Shown one piece after another: positions 40,904 through 50,080 of a stretch of DNA of 64,000 nucleotides; the stretch's first letter is position 1, and each line of letters starts with the position of its first letter. Made by a program: the position numbers and the translations under genes. Origin of the DNA: Hamadaea sp013361475. GTDB taxonomy: Bacteria > Actinomycetota > Actinomycetes > Mycobacteriales > Micromonosporaceae. Under the pieces are notes generated by a model. It worked only from the letters and a program-made list of their open reading frames with translations. It searched no databases and had not been told where the DNA came from. The DNA lies in NCBI RefSeq assembly GCF_040654195.1, contig NZ_JBFAHM010000015.1, positions 62,001-126,000 on the forward strand, given 5' to 3'.

Positions 40904-41290
40904 ATGACCGAGCGACGCGCGATTCTCAGCGGTTCCACCTTCGAGGAGCAGATCGGCTACGCCCGCGCGGTGGTCGTCGGGGACTCGATCTACGTTTCCG
41001 GGACCACCGGGTTCGACTACGCCACGATGAGCATTTCCGACGATGTGGTGGAGCAGGCCGAGCAGTGTCTGCGCAACATCGGGGCGGCGCTCGCGGAGGC
41101 AGGCAGTTCGTTCGCCGATGTGGTCCGCGTGCGTTATCTGTTGCCGGACCCGGCGGACTTCGAGCCTTGCTGGCCGGTGCTGCGTCGCCATTTCCTCGGC
41201 GTACGCCCGGCGGCCACGATGCTGGTGTGTGGGCTCGCCGATCCGCGGATGAAGATCGAGATCGAGGTCGACGCGCGCCGCCTGCCCTGA
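40904..41290 (+). CDS. RidA/YjgF-family protein
   Basis: 128 aa. The family plan is clear: RAVVVGDSIYVSGTTGFD, VVEQAEQCLRNIGAALAEAG, VVRVRYLLPDPADFEPCW, ATMLVCGLADPRMKIEIEVDA. RidA hydrolyses reactive enamine/imine intermediates of amino-acid metabolism. Rid subfamilies differ in activity, and the catalytic arginine of the archetype is not certain here. It is convergent with the ROK regulator gene, with which it shares the TGATCA stop-stop junction. Confidence 0.85.
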   Translation: MTERRAILSGSTFEEQIGYARAVVVGDSIYVSGTTGFDYATMSISDDVVEQAEQCLRNIGAALAEAGSSFADVVRVRYLLPDPADFEPCWPVLRRHFLGVRPAATMLVCGLADPRMKIEIEVDARRLP

Positions 41291-42463
41291 TCAGCGGCGG
41301 GCTCGGCGGTCCTGTTCGTCGCGGATCAGCGCCACCGCGCCTAGGAGATCGGCGTGGCCGCCGAGTGCGCCGGGGACGATGTGGACGGCGGCTGCCGTCG
41401 TCGGGGCGGCGTATCGGACGACTTGCTCGGCCAGCCCGTCGATGAGGTAGGTCCCGGCCGGCCCGAGGCTGCCGTCGATCACGATGGCGTCCGGGTTGAG
41501 CATGGTGCACAGGTCGGCGAGTGGTCGGCCGATGACGCGCCCGACGTCGCCGAGGACGCGGCGCAGTCCGACGTCGCCGTCGGCGGCCAGACTCAGCATC
41601 GTCTCGAAGGTCAGCGGTTCGGGGTGGGCTGGGGCGAGCACCCGGGTGAGCCCGGGGCCGATCTCGTCGATGAGGCAGCCTCGGCCGCCGCAGGCGCACA
41701 GCACCCCGTCGTCGCGGATCTGGATGTGGGCGAGTTCCCCGGCGAAGCCGTTCGCGCCCCGGTGCAGGCGTCCGTTGATGATGAGCCCGGCGCCGATGCT
41801 GCGGGGGCCGAGTTTGAGATATACGACGGTGTCCAGCCCTTGCCCGGCGCCGAAGGCGTACTCCCCGAGTGCGCCCAGGTTCGCGTCGTTCTCGACGACG
41901 GTGGGCGTACCGGTGCGGCGGGTCAGCGCCCGGCCCGGGTCGTCGCGCAGCCAGGGCACGTACTGGCCGGTCGGGCCGCCGGTCGGGCGTACCGGCATGC
42001 CGACGCCGCGCTGGTAGGGCGCCGGCACGCCGAGCACCAGGCTGGTCAGTCCAGCGACGGGAAGCTTCGCCTCGCCGGCGGCTTCACGCAGCATCGCGAC
42101 ACCGGGATCCAGGAGCCCGTCGATCTCCTGCTGCGAGGTCATCGGTGCGACGCGTTCGGCGACCACGTCTCCGAGCAGGGTGGTGATCGCGACTCGCAGC
42201 AGTCCGGTCGACCAGACGAGGACGCCGACGGCGGGTGGCGGTCCCGCCAACGCCAGCGTCCGCGCGGGTCGCCCGGCACCACCGGCGGGCGACGGTTCGC
42301 TCTCGACCACCAGTCCGCGGGCGATCAGGTCGTCGACGAGCCCGGCGACGGTCGCCTTCGGCAGGTCGAGCCGGCGGCTGAGGTCGCTGCGCCGCAGGCG
42401 TTCGGTGTGCGACAGCTCGGTCAGGATGCGGCGGTGGCTGGGGCGCAGCGAGAGGTCGTCCAC
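41291..42463 (-). CDS. ROK-family transcriptional repressor
   Basis: 390 aa. The N-terminal winged helix (RILTELSHTERLRRSDLSRR, LDLPKATVAGLVDDLIARGL) is followed by an actin-like sugar-kinase fold. ENDANLGALGEYAFGAGQG, GAGLIINGRLHRGANGFAGE and the zinc motif CACGGRGCL are the ROK signatures. NagC/Mlc/XylR-type members bind a sugar or sugar phosphate and release DNA. It is divergent from the MFS gene, which is the likely target. GTG start. Confidence 0.9.
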   Translation of the reverse strand: MDDLSLRPSHRRILTELSHTERLRRSDLSRRLDLPKATVAGLVDDLIARGLVVESEPSPAGGAGRPARTLALAGPPPAVGVLVWSTGLLRVAITTLLGDVVAERVAPMTSQQEIDGLLDPGVAMLREAAGEAKLPVAGLTSLVLGVPAPYQRGVGMPVRPTGGPTGQYVPWLRDDPGRALTRRTGTPTVVENDANLGALGEYAFGAGQGLDTVVYLKLGPRSIGAGLIINGRLHRGANGFAGELAHIQIRDDGVLCACGGRGCLIDEIGPGLTRVLAPAHPEPLTFETMLSLAADGDVGLRRVLGDVGRVIGRPLADLCTMLNPDAIVIDGSLGPAGTYLIDGLAEQVVRYAAPTTAAAVHIVPGALGGHADLLGAVALIRDEQDRRARR

Positions 42464-42569
42464 GTCGCCGATCGTAGCGCTGTTCGGCCGGATCTGATCG
42501 AATGGGTCGACTCAGGATTGGCCGACGAACCGAGCAGATCCGGTGTGCCCCAAGACATATGGTCAGGCG

Positions 42570-43844
42570 GTGCCGACAACGAGCCCTCGAGCCGATTCGA
42601 TCGAATCCGAACTAATTGAGGTGGAGCCGCCGCGCGGAGGCGTCCGCACGGCGGTGGGCGCGCTGCGCGAACCGGTCTTCCGCTGGTGGTTCTTCAGCCA
42701 GGTGCTGTCCGCCTCCGGCGGCATGACCCAGGCGGTCGCCCTGTCCTGGCTGGTGCTGCATCTGACCGCCCGCCCGGTGGACCTCGGCGTGCTCGGCGCG
42801 ATCACCTGGGCGCCGGTGCTGTTCGGCGGGGCGTTCGCGGGGGCCGTGCTGGACCGGGTCGACACGCGCCGCACGCTGATCGTCACGCAGACGGCCTACG
42901 TCGGGCTCGGGCTCGCGCAGGCGGTCCTGGTCGCGACCGGCTCCATGCAAATGTGGATCTTGTACGCCACGGCGGCGCTGACCGGTGTGGTGACGGCGTT
43001 CGACGGCCCGGCACGGCAGGTGTACGTCCTGGAACTCGTCGGCCGGCAGCGTCTGGTCAGCGCGGTCAGCCTGCACGAAGTGGTGCTCAACTCGTCGCGG
43101 GTGATCGGCCCGGCGGTGGGCGGGCTTATCCTGGCGACGGCCGGGCTCGCCTGGTGCTTCGTCCTCAACGCCCTGACCTTCGTGCCGGTGCTCCTCGTGC
43201 TGACGCTGGCGCATCGGCGTACGCGGGATGCGGTGGACCGGGTCGCGCCGTCCCGGGGCGGGGGTGGTGCGAGGGAAGGGATCCGGCAGGTGTGGCGCAG
43301 CCCGGTCCTGCGATCGTGCGTACTGGTGGCGATCGCGGGCGGGACGTTGTTCAACCTCGGTGTCGCGCTGCCCGTCCTCGTCACCGACACGTTCCACCTG
43401 GGCGGCGCCGGATACGGGCTGATGATGGCGGCCTTCGGGCTCGGCGCCATTCCCGGGGCGCTGGTGGCGGCCGGGACCGGTGGACCGAGCGGGATTCGCG
43501 TACGCGTCCTGGCGGTGCTGTCCGGCGTGACCGTCCTGCTCACGGCGGCCTCGCCACGCGCCGAACTGGCCTTCGCCGGCATCGCCGTCGCCGGGTTCCT
43601 GTCGATCTGGCTGATCTCTGTGGCGAACACCCTCGTCCAGTTGCGGGCCGATCCGGCGATGCGGGGCCGCATCATGGGCGTCTGGACGATGGCCCTGCCC
43701 GGGACGGTTCCCTTCACCGGCCTGCTCAGCGCGGCGGTCAGCCAAGGACTCGGCGCGCGGGCCGGCTTCGGCTTCGCCGGCGTGGTGCTGACCGGGGTCG
43801 CCCTGGTGACGTGGCGGGCGCTCGCCGACCGACGGATTGCCTGA
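42570..43844 (+). CDS. MFS transporter (enterobactin-exporter-like, 12 TM)
   Basis: 424 aa from GTG 42570; GTG 42543 or 42621 are alternatives. The helices include WWFFSQVLSASGGMTQAVAL, GVLGAITWAPVLFGGAFAG with motif A-like LDRVDTRRTL, and a middle loop of about 35 residues. The pattern fits the MFS_3/EntS-like exporters. A perfect palindrome GATTCGATCGAATC at 42594-42607 lies just inside this start. If translation begins at 42621 it could be the operator of the divergent ROK repressor. The substrate is unknown. Confidence 0.83.
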   Translation: MPTTSPRADSIESELIEVEPPRGGVRTAVGALREPVFRWWFFSQVLSASGGMTQAVALSWLVLHLTARPVDLGVLGAITWAPVLFGGAFAGAVLDRVDTRRTLIVTQTAYVGLGLAQAVLVATGSMQMWILYATAALTGVVTAFDGPARQVYVLELVGRQRLVSAVSLHEVVLNSSRVIGPAVGGLILATAGLAWCFVLNALTFVPVLLVLTLAHRRTRDAVDRVAPSRGGGGAREGIRQVWRSPVLRSCVLVAIAGGTLFNLGVALPVLVTDTFHLGGAGYGLMMAAFGLGAIPGALVAAGTGGPSGIRVRVLAVLSGVTVLLTAASPRAELAFAGIAVAGFLSIWLISVANTLVQLRADPAMRGRIMGVWTMALPGTVPFTGLLSAAVSQGLGARAGFGFAGVVLTGVALVTWRALADRRIA

Positions 43845-43854
43845 GCGTGGTGTC

Positions 43855-43894
43855 CTCGTCCCCTGCCCGACCGACCCACCGGGCAGGGGACGAG
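43855..43894. terminator. bidirectional terminator
   Basis: CTCGTCCCCTGCCCG and CGGGCAGGGGACGAG form a perfect 15-bp stem with a 10-nt loop, between the MFS gene and the convergent helical-repeat gene. Confidence 0.85.
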
Positions 43895-43910
43895 TGCTTG
43901 TGGGTATCCC

Positions 43911-46367
43911 TTACGAGACACCGGCCAGCGCGTCGCGCAAGCCTTTGGCCGCCTTGGCGTACTGGCTGCCGCCGCCCCGATCGGCCACCGCGTCGAGGCC
44001 CTCGATCCGATCCCGGCGGCCGAGCGTACGCGCGCACCGTTCGGCGAGCTGCAGGAGATCGGCGGTGCCCACCCGCGTCTTGGGCAGTGCGAGGAGAGCG
44101 GGCAGGGCACCGACAGCGATCTCGTACGCCGTGCCGACCGCACCGGCTTCGGCCGTGTCACGCAGCGCGGTGGCGGCCCGGGACAGGACGAGCGAGCCGG
44201 CCGCCACACAGTCGCCGAGATGACGCCCGGTAGCCCGCCAATCCACGTCGGCGCCGAAGCCGAGCAGCGCGTCGACCGCGGCGACCCGTTCGGCGGCGTC
44301 GGGAGCGGTCATGCCGTAGACGAGGGCGAGCTGGGTCGCCGGTCCCGTCGGCCCTTGATTCTCGGCCAGCAGCGGCAGGATCTGCGCCGCCTCACTGCTG
44401 TCACCGCGTTCGGCGGACATCGCCAGCTGCGCCAGAGACCACGCCGCGACGACCTCACGATGCGACGGGAGCGCCGCAGTCCACAGTGGCGCACCCGAGC
44501 CCGGGATCCACGGGGAACCTTGGGGCTTCTTGTGTCTGGGCAACGAGAACAACGCCGTCACGACGGGATTCGCGTTCGCCGGAGGCTCCATCGTGACGGC
44601 CACCCGCCGGTCCGGCAGCAGGCCGTACCACTGATAACGGCCGCCCTTGCCCTCCTGGGCGTACGCGACGACCACCGGGTCGACGTGCCCGGCGCGGAGC
44701 TGCTCGGCGAACGCCTGCCCGGCCGGGCTCGCGAGCCGATCCGCCCGGCGCCGTACGCCGTCGCCCGGGTCGGTCCGGGGCAGCCGCAACAATGCCTGCA
44801 CGAGATCGGCGCGCCACGGCTGCCAACCGTCCCGTTCGGCCTGCTCCAACCGATCGAGGAGAACCTCGGGATCGAGATGGCCGTTACGCTGCGTCGGCGT
44901 CGCCACGAGCCGGGGGACCGGGCTGCGGCGGAGATAGCGCGCGATCGTGGCCAGGCGGATCTCCAGCAACGCGGACGGCGAACGCTCCGGGTCCGCCAGC
45001 GGTTTGGCGATGGCGTGGTCGGCCCGCAGCTCGGCGAAGGCCTCCATGAGCCACATCGAGCGGCGCTCCGGCGGTTCGAGGAGGTCGCACACCACCGTGC
45101 CGAGCTGTTTCCAGTAACCAGGTGCCCATTGGGCGACCAGATGCGGCCGGTTCAGCTCGATGATCGGGCCGATCGCCGCCGCGAGACCCGCCCGATCCCG
45201 GCCGTACAGCTCGACCATGGCCGCCAGGACTCGTTCCAGCGTGACGCTGGAACGATCGCCGCTCATGATCGCCGACAGTTCCTCGGCGACCTCGGCTGGA
45301 GTGGTGAGCGGCGGCGGCATCTCCGGCACCGTCGGCGCGACCGGTGGCGCGAGCGGCAGCAGCTCCGGCGTCGCCGGGAGGTCGAGCGACGCCAGGAGAT
45401 CCGTGCTCCGCGCCGGATGGCGCTTGGCCGCCTTGCGTACCCAGCTGATCTGGGTCTTGATCAGGCCTTTCTCCTTGCGCCGCACGATGACCGCGGTGAC
45501 GTCGAGCAGCGTGTCGACCTCCAGGAGCCCGGCCTCGTCGGCCTGGCGCAGGCTGCGTTGTGCGAGCCCGGCGACGGTGCCGAGGTCGGCGTCGGCGAGC
45601 CCGGCGTAGTCGGCGATCCGGGCGCTGATCTCCTCCGGCGTCACCCGGAGCTCGTCGTGCAGGGTCACGAAGGGCCGCAGGTCGCCGGGCCGTCCGCCGC
45701 GCAGCAACCGGGCCAGGCACCCGTTGACCAGCATCGCGCGGATCTTCGGGTCGTCCCCGGCGAGTCGCAGCAGGGCGTGGTTGAACCCCGCGCCGCGGAA
45801 GGTGGACTGAAGTTCGCGGCCCATCGTGTCGTCCTCGAACAGCATCGGCAGCAGCAGGGAAGCGTAGTGACCGGTGGTGATCGCGTCGTGCGGGTCCGTC
45901 TCCGACCGGATCCAGGCGATCCAGCCCCGCGCGAAACCCGCCGTGACCGGCGGTGCGATGCCGGCCAGCCCGGCGATCGCGTCGACCAGCAGCCACTCGT
46001 CCACATCGGCGAGCGCCGAGGTCTGCGCCCACAGCTGAGCCAGCTCGCCCAGCCACGGCACGTCGCGCTGACCGAGTAGGCCGACGGCCATCCGCCGGGG
46101 GATCAATCGGCGCTCCCAGCGCAGACTGCCGCGGTTGAGCGCCGTCATCGCGCGCTTCGCGGTCGGGGCACACCCGAGGAACGCCAGGCCCGCGACGGCC
46201 GCGTACCCGCCGCGCCAGTCCCGCAATTCCTCCTTCGTGTACGCGACCACGGCGGGAAACGCCGCCTTGCGTTCCTTCTCCGACAACTTCTTCAGAAAGG
46301 CGTACGCCAACTCGGTGGACCGCTTGTCGATCGCGCGGGCGAGGTCGGCCGGCACCTCAGCCGTCAT
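43911..46367 (-). CDS. large alpha-helical protein (DUF6493/DUF5691-like) coupled to the SWIM protein
   Basis: 818 aa from the ATG at 46367, which overlaps the SWIM stop by 4 bp (ATGA). A far longer open frame is spurious. The protein is almost wholly helical with repeated Ala/Leu-rich units (GGYAAVAGLAFLGCAPTAKR, WLLVDAIAGLAGIAPPV, EEISARIADYAGLADADLG), a Pro-rich hinge near 395-415 and a TPAEVAEELSAIMSGD segment. There is no catalytic motif and no membrane helix. It resembles the large helical proteins that accompany SWIM-domain proteins in actinobacteria. The function is not established; scaffold or nucleic-acid-associated roles are possible. Confidence 0.7.
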   Translation of the reverse strand: MTAEVPADLARAIDKRSTELAYAFLKKLSEKERKAAFPAVVAYTKEELRDWRGGYAAVAGLAFLGCAPTAKRAMTALNRGSLRWERRLIPRRMAVGLLGQRDVPWLGELAQLWAQTSALADVDEWLLVDAIAGLAGIAPPVTAGFARGWIAWIRSETDPHDAITTGHYASLLLPMLFEDDTMGRELQSTFRGAGFNHALLRLAGDDPKIRAMLVNGCLARLLRGGRPGDLRPFVTLHDELRVTPEEISARIADYAGLADADLGTVAGLAQRSLRQADEAGLLEVDTLLDVTAVIVRRKEKGLIKTQISWVRKAAKRHPARSTDLLASLDLPATPELLPLAPPVAPTVPEMPPPLTTPAEVAEELSAIMSGDRSSVTLERVLAAMVELYGRDRAGLAAAIGPIIELNRPHLVAQWAPGYWKQLGTVVCDLLEPPERRSMWLMEAFAELRADHAIAKPLADPERSPSALLEIRLATIARYLRRSPVPRLVATPTQRNGHLDPEVLLDRLEQAERDGWQPWRADLVQALLRLPRTDPGDGVRRRADRLASPAGQAFAEQLRAGHVDPVVVAYAQEGKGGRYQWYGLLPDRRVAVTMEPPANANPVVTALFSLPRHKKPQGSPWIPGSGAPLWTAALPSHREVVAAWSLAQLAMSAERGDSSEAAQILPLLAENQGPTGPATQLALVYGMTAPDAAERVAAVDALLGFGADVDWRATGRHLGDCVAAGSLVLSRAATALRDTAEAGAVGTAYEIAVGALPALLALPKTRVGTADLLQLAERCARTLGRRDRIEGLDAVADRGGGSQYAKAAKGLRDALAGVS

Positions 46368-47692
46368 GCCGCGACCTCGTCCAGCGCGCCCACGCTGATC
46401 AGCGCCGCCAACTGGTGTTTGCACGGTCCCCGGCCACCCCGGTATTTGCCCCACCATGCGCAGGTGCAGCCGGCCGGTCGGCCGTCGGCCATCCGCACCT
46501 GGTAGGTGGTCTCGCCGCTGAGCACCTCGACGCGGTCGGCGGACGGCCGGACGGCGCCCGCTTCGATCAGCGCCCGGGCACCGGCCAGGCGAGGGTTGAG
46601 CCGGGCGGCGGCATCCGTCCCGAACGGCATCACGCGATGGAAGTACGCGCCTTCGGTCACGTCGAACCCGACCCGTCCCGCCGTCCCGAGCAGCGTCAGC
46701 GCCGCGCGTACGCGGTCGGCCGGGAGACCGCACGCCGACGTGAGGCCGTCGACGTCGATGACCGGATCCCAGGCCAGCATCGCGCTCACCAGATCGGCGT
46801 CGTCGGCGGTCTGGTCTCCGGTCAACTGGGTCAGCACGGCCCCTTCGCCGGAGAACCCGCGCGAGACCTCCGGCGACAACGTCAGCAGCAGGCGTACGGT
46901 CGGGGTCTCCAGCAGCCAGGCACTGGCCAGCGGAGGACTGGCCGGACCGGCGGGCGGGCCGAAGACGGTCAACGTGGTCGCGTGCCGCAGCAGCCCGCGC
47001 AACGTCGCGAGCCGGCCGCCGCCGGAGACGCAGACCGCCCCGGCGACCGGGCGAGACGTCAGCCGGAGCGAGCGCCCGGCCGGGACCACCCACATCGCCT
47101 TGCGGTCATTGGGCAGCCGACGCAGGAAGTCGGCGGCCTCGGCCGCCCCGATCGTCGCCCGCGGCTCCATGCCGGCGGCGATGACCGCCACCTCGGCGAA
47201 GCCGCGCAACCATCGGCCCGGCAACGGAACCTTCCGCTCGACCCGAGTGCCGTCCATCGTGGAAACCGTCACATCGTCCGGCCCGACCGCGAGATGCAAC
47301 GGATCCAGCCCGGCGATCCGGGAAAGACTCAACCGCAACGGATTGTTGACATCCACATTGGTCGTCCCGTGGCCGGGCGCTTGGCCGTCGAGCCCGGCGG
47401 GCAGGACGTCCATCCGGGCGTACACGCCGCAGCAGCCGCTGAACGACTCGAAGCGCAGCATGTCCCGGCTGCCGGTGACGACCGGGTCCAGGCTCGCCCG
47501 CGCGGTCGGCTGGTAGTACCGCGTTCGGGCCACGTCGGCCACCGCGAGCAGGCCCAGCGCCACCGGCTGAGGGGTGGTGACGAAGCCCTCGAAGAATCTC
47601 GGGTTCGCCGCGTCCCCGCCGGACGTCTGCAGTTGCAGACCGGTGCCGGACAGCTCCGACGGCCGGGCGTAGGCGTAGCTCGCAACGGACAT
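46364..47692 (-). CDS. SWIM zinc-finger domain protein
   Basis: 442 aa. The C-terminal SWIM finger is CxCx(12)CxH: Cys409, Cys411, Cys424 and His426 (CTCAWWGKYRGGRGPCKH). The preceding region includes ARTRYYQPTARASLDPVVTG, SFSGCCGVYARMDVLP and VGFDVTEGAYFHRVMPFG. SWIM fingers bind DNA or protein partners, as in SWI2/SNF2 and MuDR-type proteins and the E. coli YehQ group. It is translationally coupled to an 818-aa helical protein. In some bacteria such pairs accompany MoxR ATPase and VWA genes, but none is here. The start at 47692 lacks a strong binding site. Confidence 0.83.
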   Translation of the reverse strand: MSVASYAYARPSELSGTGLQLQTSGGDAANPRFFEGFVTTPQPVALGLLAVADVARTRYYQPTARASLDPVVTGSRDMLRFESFSGCCGVYARMDVLPAGLDGQAPGHGTTNVDVNNPLRLSLSRIAGLDPLHLAVGPDDVTVSTMDGTRVERKVPLPGRWLRGFAEVAVIAAGMEPRATIGAAEAADFLRRLPNDRKAMWVVPAGRSLRLTSRPVAGAVCVSGGGRLATLRGLLRHATTLTVFGPPAGPASPPLASAWLLETPTVRLLLTLSPEVSRGFSGEGAVLTQLTGDQTADDADLVSAMLAWDPVIDVDGLTSACGLPADRVRAALTLLGTAGRVGFDVTEGAYFHRVMPFGTDAAARLNPRLAGARALIEAGAVRPSADRVEVLSGETTYQVRMADGRPAGCTCAWWGKYRGGRGPCKHQLAALISVGALDEVAA

Positions 47693-47745
47693 GCGGGGAA
47701 GATAGCGGAGACCGCCGACAAACTCGGGGGCCTCCGGGATCTGTC

Positions 47746-48141
47746 CTAGTAGGACTGCAGCTCGATCAGGACTCCGCCGGGCGCGCGCAGGTGCGCCGTA
47801 CGCAGATTCGGCCCCCACTGCGGCCGATCAGTCGGCGACGCGACCACGGATGCGCCGTGCTCGACGCACGTCTTGGCGCCCGCGTCCACGTCGGCGACAC
47901 GGCAGACGAGCATGACCGCATTCTCCGGTCGGGCCGGGGCGTCGACGCCGACGGCGGCCGCCATCAGCTTGGCGTCGAACATCGAGAGCAGGCCCTGTCC
48001 GTCGACGTCCCAGCTGGCGTACGGGCCGGACGGGCCGCCGGCGGCCAGCTCCGCCCCGGCCAGTTCGGGCAGGACGGCGGCGTAGAAGGCGTATGCCGTG
48101 GCGAAATCGGCGACCAGAAGGCGGGGGTGCAAGGCGTCCAT
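47746..48141 (-). CDS. VOC-family protein under MarR control
   Basis: 131 aa from the ATG at 48139-48141 (GGAG upstream). Paired VOC motifs are LHPRLLVADFATAYAFYAAV and CRVADVDAGAKTCVEHGASV, ending HLRAPGGVLIELQSY, whose Glu is a usual metal ligand. It may be a lyase, dioxygenase or drug-binding protein. It is divergent from a MarR regulator across two adjacent palindromes, so induction by a small molecule is likely. Confidence 0.82.
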   Translation of the reverse strand: MDALHPRLLVADFATAYAFYAAVLPELAGAELAAGGPSGPYASWDVDGQGLLSMFDAKLMAAAVGVDAPARPENAVMLVCRVADVDAGAKTCVEHGASVVASPTDRPQWGPNLRTAHLRAPGGVLIELQSY

Positions 48142-48155
48142 CGCTTCTCCAAAAT

Positions 48156-48189
48156 TAGTGGGTGCGCACCCACTATAGGCCATGGCCTA
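48156..48189. promoter_or_regulatory. two adjacent palindromic operators between VOC and MarR genes
   Basis: TAGTGGGTGCGCACCCACTA (48156-48175) is a perfect 20-bp palindrome. It is directly followed by TAGGCCATGGCCTA (48176-48189), a perfect 14-bp one. The second ends 11 bp before the MarR ATG. Bound MarR dimers would block both promoters. Confidence 0.75.
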
Positions 48190-48200
48190 GTATTGGTGCC

Positions 48201-48629
48201 ATGGAGAAACCGCCGACCCTGCTGGGCATCGACGCGTACCTGCTGTCGCAGAGTGGCAAGGCCGGCCGGAATCGCGTGGCCGACCGGCTGGCGGCATACG
48301 GATTGCGGCTGTGGCACTTCGCCGTGCTCGCCGCGCTCGCCGACTTCGGCCCGCACTCCCAGCGCGACCTGAGTCTCCGGCTCTCCGTCGATGTCAGCGA
48401 CATGGCCAAGGTGATCGATCAGCTCGCCGCGGACTCGCGAATCGACCGCGTACGCGACGAGGCGGACCGCCGCCGGGTGCTGGTCAGCCTGAACGATCGT
48501 GGGCGGGACCTGCTCGCGGCGCTTCGGCGCGACGCCGCCGAGGTGGACCGCGAACTGCTGTCGGGGTTGACCGCGGCGGAGCGCAAGCAGCTGCACGCGC
48601 TGCTGCTCAAGGTGATGCCCCAGGTGTAG
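48201..48629 (+). CDS. MarR-family transcriptional regulator
   Basis: 142 aa. The winged helix is LRLWHFAVLAALADFGPHSQ, RDLSLRLSVDVSDMAKVIDQ, then RVRDEADRRRVLVSLNDRGR with the conserved wing DxRR. The ATG at 48201 follows TATTGGTGCC, not a good binding site; a TAGTAT -10-like hexamer lies just upstream, so the mRNA may be leaderless. It probably controls itself and the divergent VOC gene. Confidence 0.9.
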   Translation: MEKPPTLLGIDAYLLSQSGKAGRNRVADRLAAYGLRLWHFAVLAALADFGPHSQRDLSLRLSVDVSDMAKVIDQLAADSRIDRVRDEADRRRVLVSLNDRGRDLLAALRRDAAEVDRELLSGLTAAERKQLHALLLKVMPQV

Positions 48630-48736
48630 CGCGGTCCTCCAGGGCGCCTTGCGACGATCAACTCCGGGGTCGCGTATGTAGAATCCGCTTCACGTTCGGG
48701 TCGCCCGGCCCGGTTCGACCCCTACGGAGGCAGGTC

Positions 48737-50080
48737 GTGACTGTTCCCGCGGCCACCGAAGCCGCCGCGACGCCGGCGGTCGCCGGCACCGCGGACCGGC
48801 TCGGCTCGCGCGTCTGGACCTCCCTGGTCCTGCTCGGATTCGTCGGGCAGCTGGCCTGGACCGTCGAGAACATGTACCTCAACCTGTTCGTCCACGACAC
48901 CGTGTCCGGCGACCCCAACGCCATCGCGACCATGGTCGCGGCGAGCGCGGTGGCGGCGACCGTCGCCACACTGGTGATCGGGGCGATCTCCGACCGCCGG
49001 GGCCGCCGCCGGGTGTTCATCTCCGCCGGGTACCTGGCCTGGGGCGTCACCACCGCCGGCTTCGGCCTGATCACGGTCGGCGGGATCGGCGACGTGATCC
49101 CCGGCGGCGACGCGGTGCTGCTGGCCGTGATCGCCGTGATCGCCTTGGACTGCCTGATGTCGTTCATCGGGTCCGGGGCCAACGACGCCGCGTTCCAGGC
49201 CTGGGTCACCGACGTGACGCGACCGGCGAACCGGGGCCGGGTGGAGTCGGTCCTCGCGGTCATGCCGCTGGTCGCGATGCTGGTCGTCTTCGGCGGGTTC
49301 GACGGCCTGACCCGGGCCGGGCACTGGCGTACGTTCTTCCTGATCATCGGCGGGATGATCACGCTGATCGGCGTGGCCTCCTGGTTCCTCGTCCGCGACC
49401 AGCCGACCCCGGTACGCCGGGAGACCGGACTGCTCAGCTCACTGCTGCACGGGCTGCGCCCCTCCGCCCTACGAGCCAACCCGGGGCTCTATCTGGCGCT
49501 GTCGGCGTGGTGCGTGTGGGGCGTGTCGACGCAGGTCATCCTGCCCTACCTCATCATCTACATTCAGCGATACCTCGACATCGACGGGTACGCCCTGGTG
49601 CTCGCCGTCGTGCTCATCGGCTCGTCCGTCGTCAGCATCGTCGCGGGCCGGTTCATCGACCGGATCGGCCGCATCCGCTTCCTGGTGCCCGCCGTCGCCG
49701 TCTACGGAGCCGGGCTGCTCGCCATGTACTTCGCGCGCGGCACCCTCGCGGTGATCCTGGCCGGACTGGTCATGATGTCGGGCTTCATGCTCGTGCTGGC
49801 GCCCATCGGCGCCCTCGTCCGGGACTATTCGCCGCCGGATCGGGCCGGGCATGTGCAGGGCCTGCGCATGATCTTCGCCATCATGGTGCCGATGATCGCC
49901 GGTCCGTTTCTCGGTGCCGCCGTCATCAGCAACGCGGGGGAGACCTACACCGACCTCGGCGTGGTCAAGCAGGTCCCGACTCCGGTGATCTTCCTGGCCG
50001 CGCTAGCGGTGCTGGCCCTCATCGTCCTGCCGATCGTGGCGCTGCGCCGCCGCCACCAGCCTCCGCAGGTCCAGGCATGA
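48737..50080 (+). CDS. MFS transporter linked to GH2 glycosidase
   Basis: 447 aa from GTG 48737 (CGGAGG upstream). There are twelve hydrophobic segments, with motif A GAISDRRGRRRVFISAG after helix 2 and its second-half counterpart GRFIDRIGRIRF. The stop overlaps the GH2 start (ATGA), so the two make one unit in which this protein probably imports an oligosaccharide or glycoside. The sugar is unknown. No regulator is adjacent in the unit. Confidence 0.87.
   Translation: MTVPAATEAAATPAVAGTADRLGSRVWTSLVLLGFVGQLAWTVENMYLNLFVHDTVSGDPNAIATMVAASAVAATVATLVIGAISDRRGRRRVFISAGYLAWGVTTAGFGLITVGGIGDVIPGGDAVLLAVIAVIALDCLMSFIGSGANDAAFQAWVTDVTRPANRGRVESVLAVMPLVAMLVVFGGFDGLTRAGHWRTFFLIIGGMITLIGVASWFLVRDQPTPVRRETGLLSSLLHGLRPSALRANPGLYLALSAWCVWGVSTQVILPYLIIYIQRYLDIDGYALVLAVVLIGSSVVSIVAGRFIDRIGRIRFLVPAVAVYGAGLLAMYFARGTLAVILAGLVMMSGFMLVLAPIGALVRDYSPPDRAGHVQGLRMIFAIMVPMIAGPFLGAAVISNAGETYTDLGVVKQVPTPVIFLAALAVLALIVLPIVALRRRHQPPQVQA

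Noticed and set aside
44220..46079. 619-codon plus-strand frame
   Set aside because: Arg/Gln/Gly-rich shadow of the helical-repeat gene.
46368..47093. N-terminal extension of the 818-aa helical protein to 1060 codons
   Set aside because: The extension overlaps the SWIM gene out of frame. The ATG at 46367 overlaps the SWIM stop by 4 bp in the usual coupled manner.
48649..48684. Possible sigma-70 promoter (TTGCGA ... TAGAAT) before the MFS/GH2 unit
   Set aside because: The spacing between hexamers is too long for a normal promoter.
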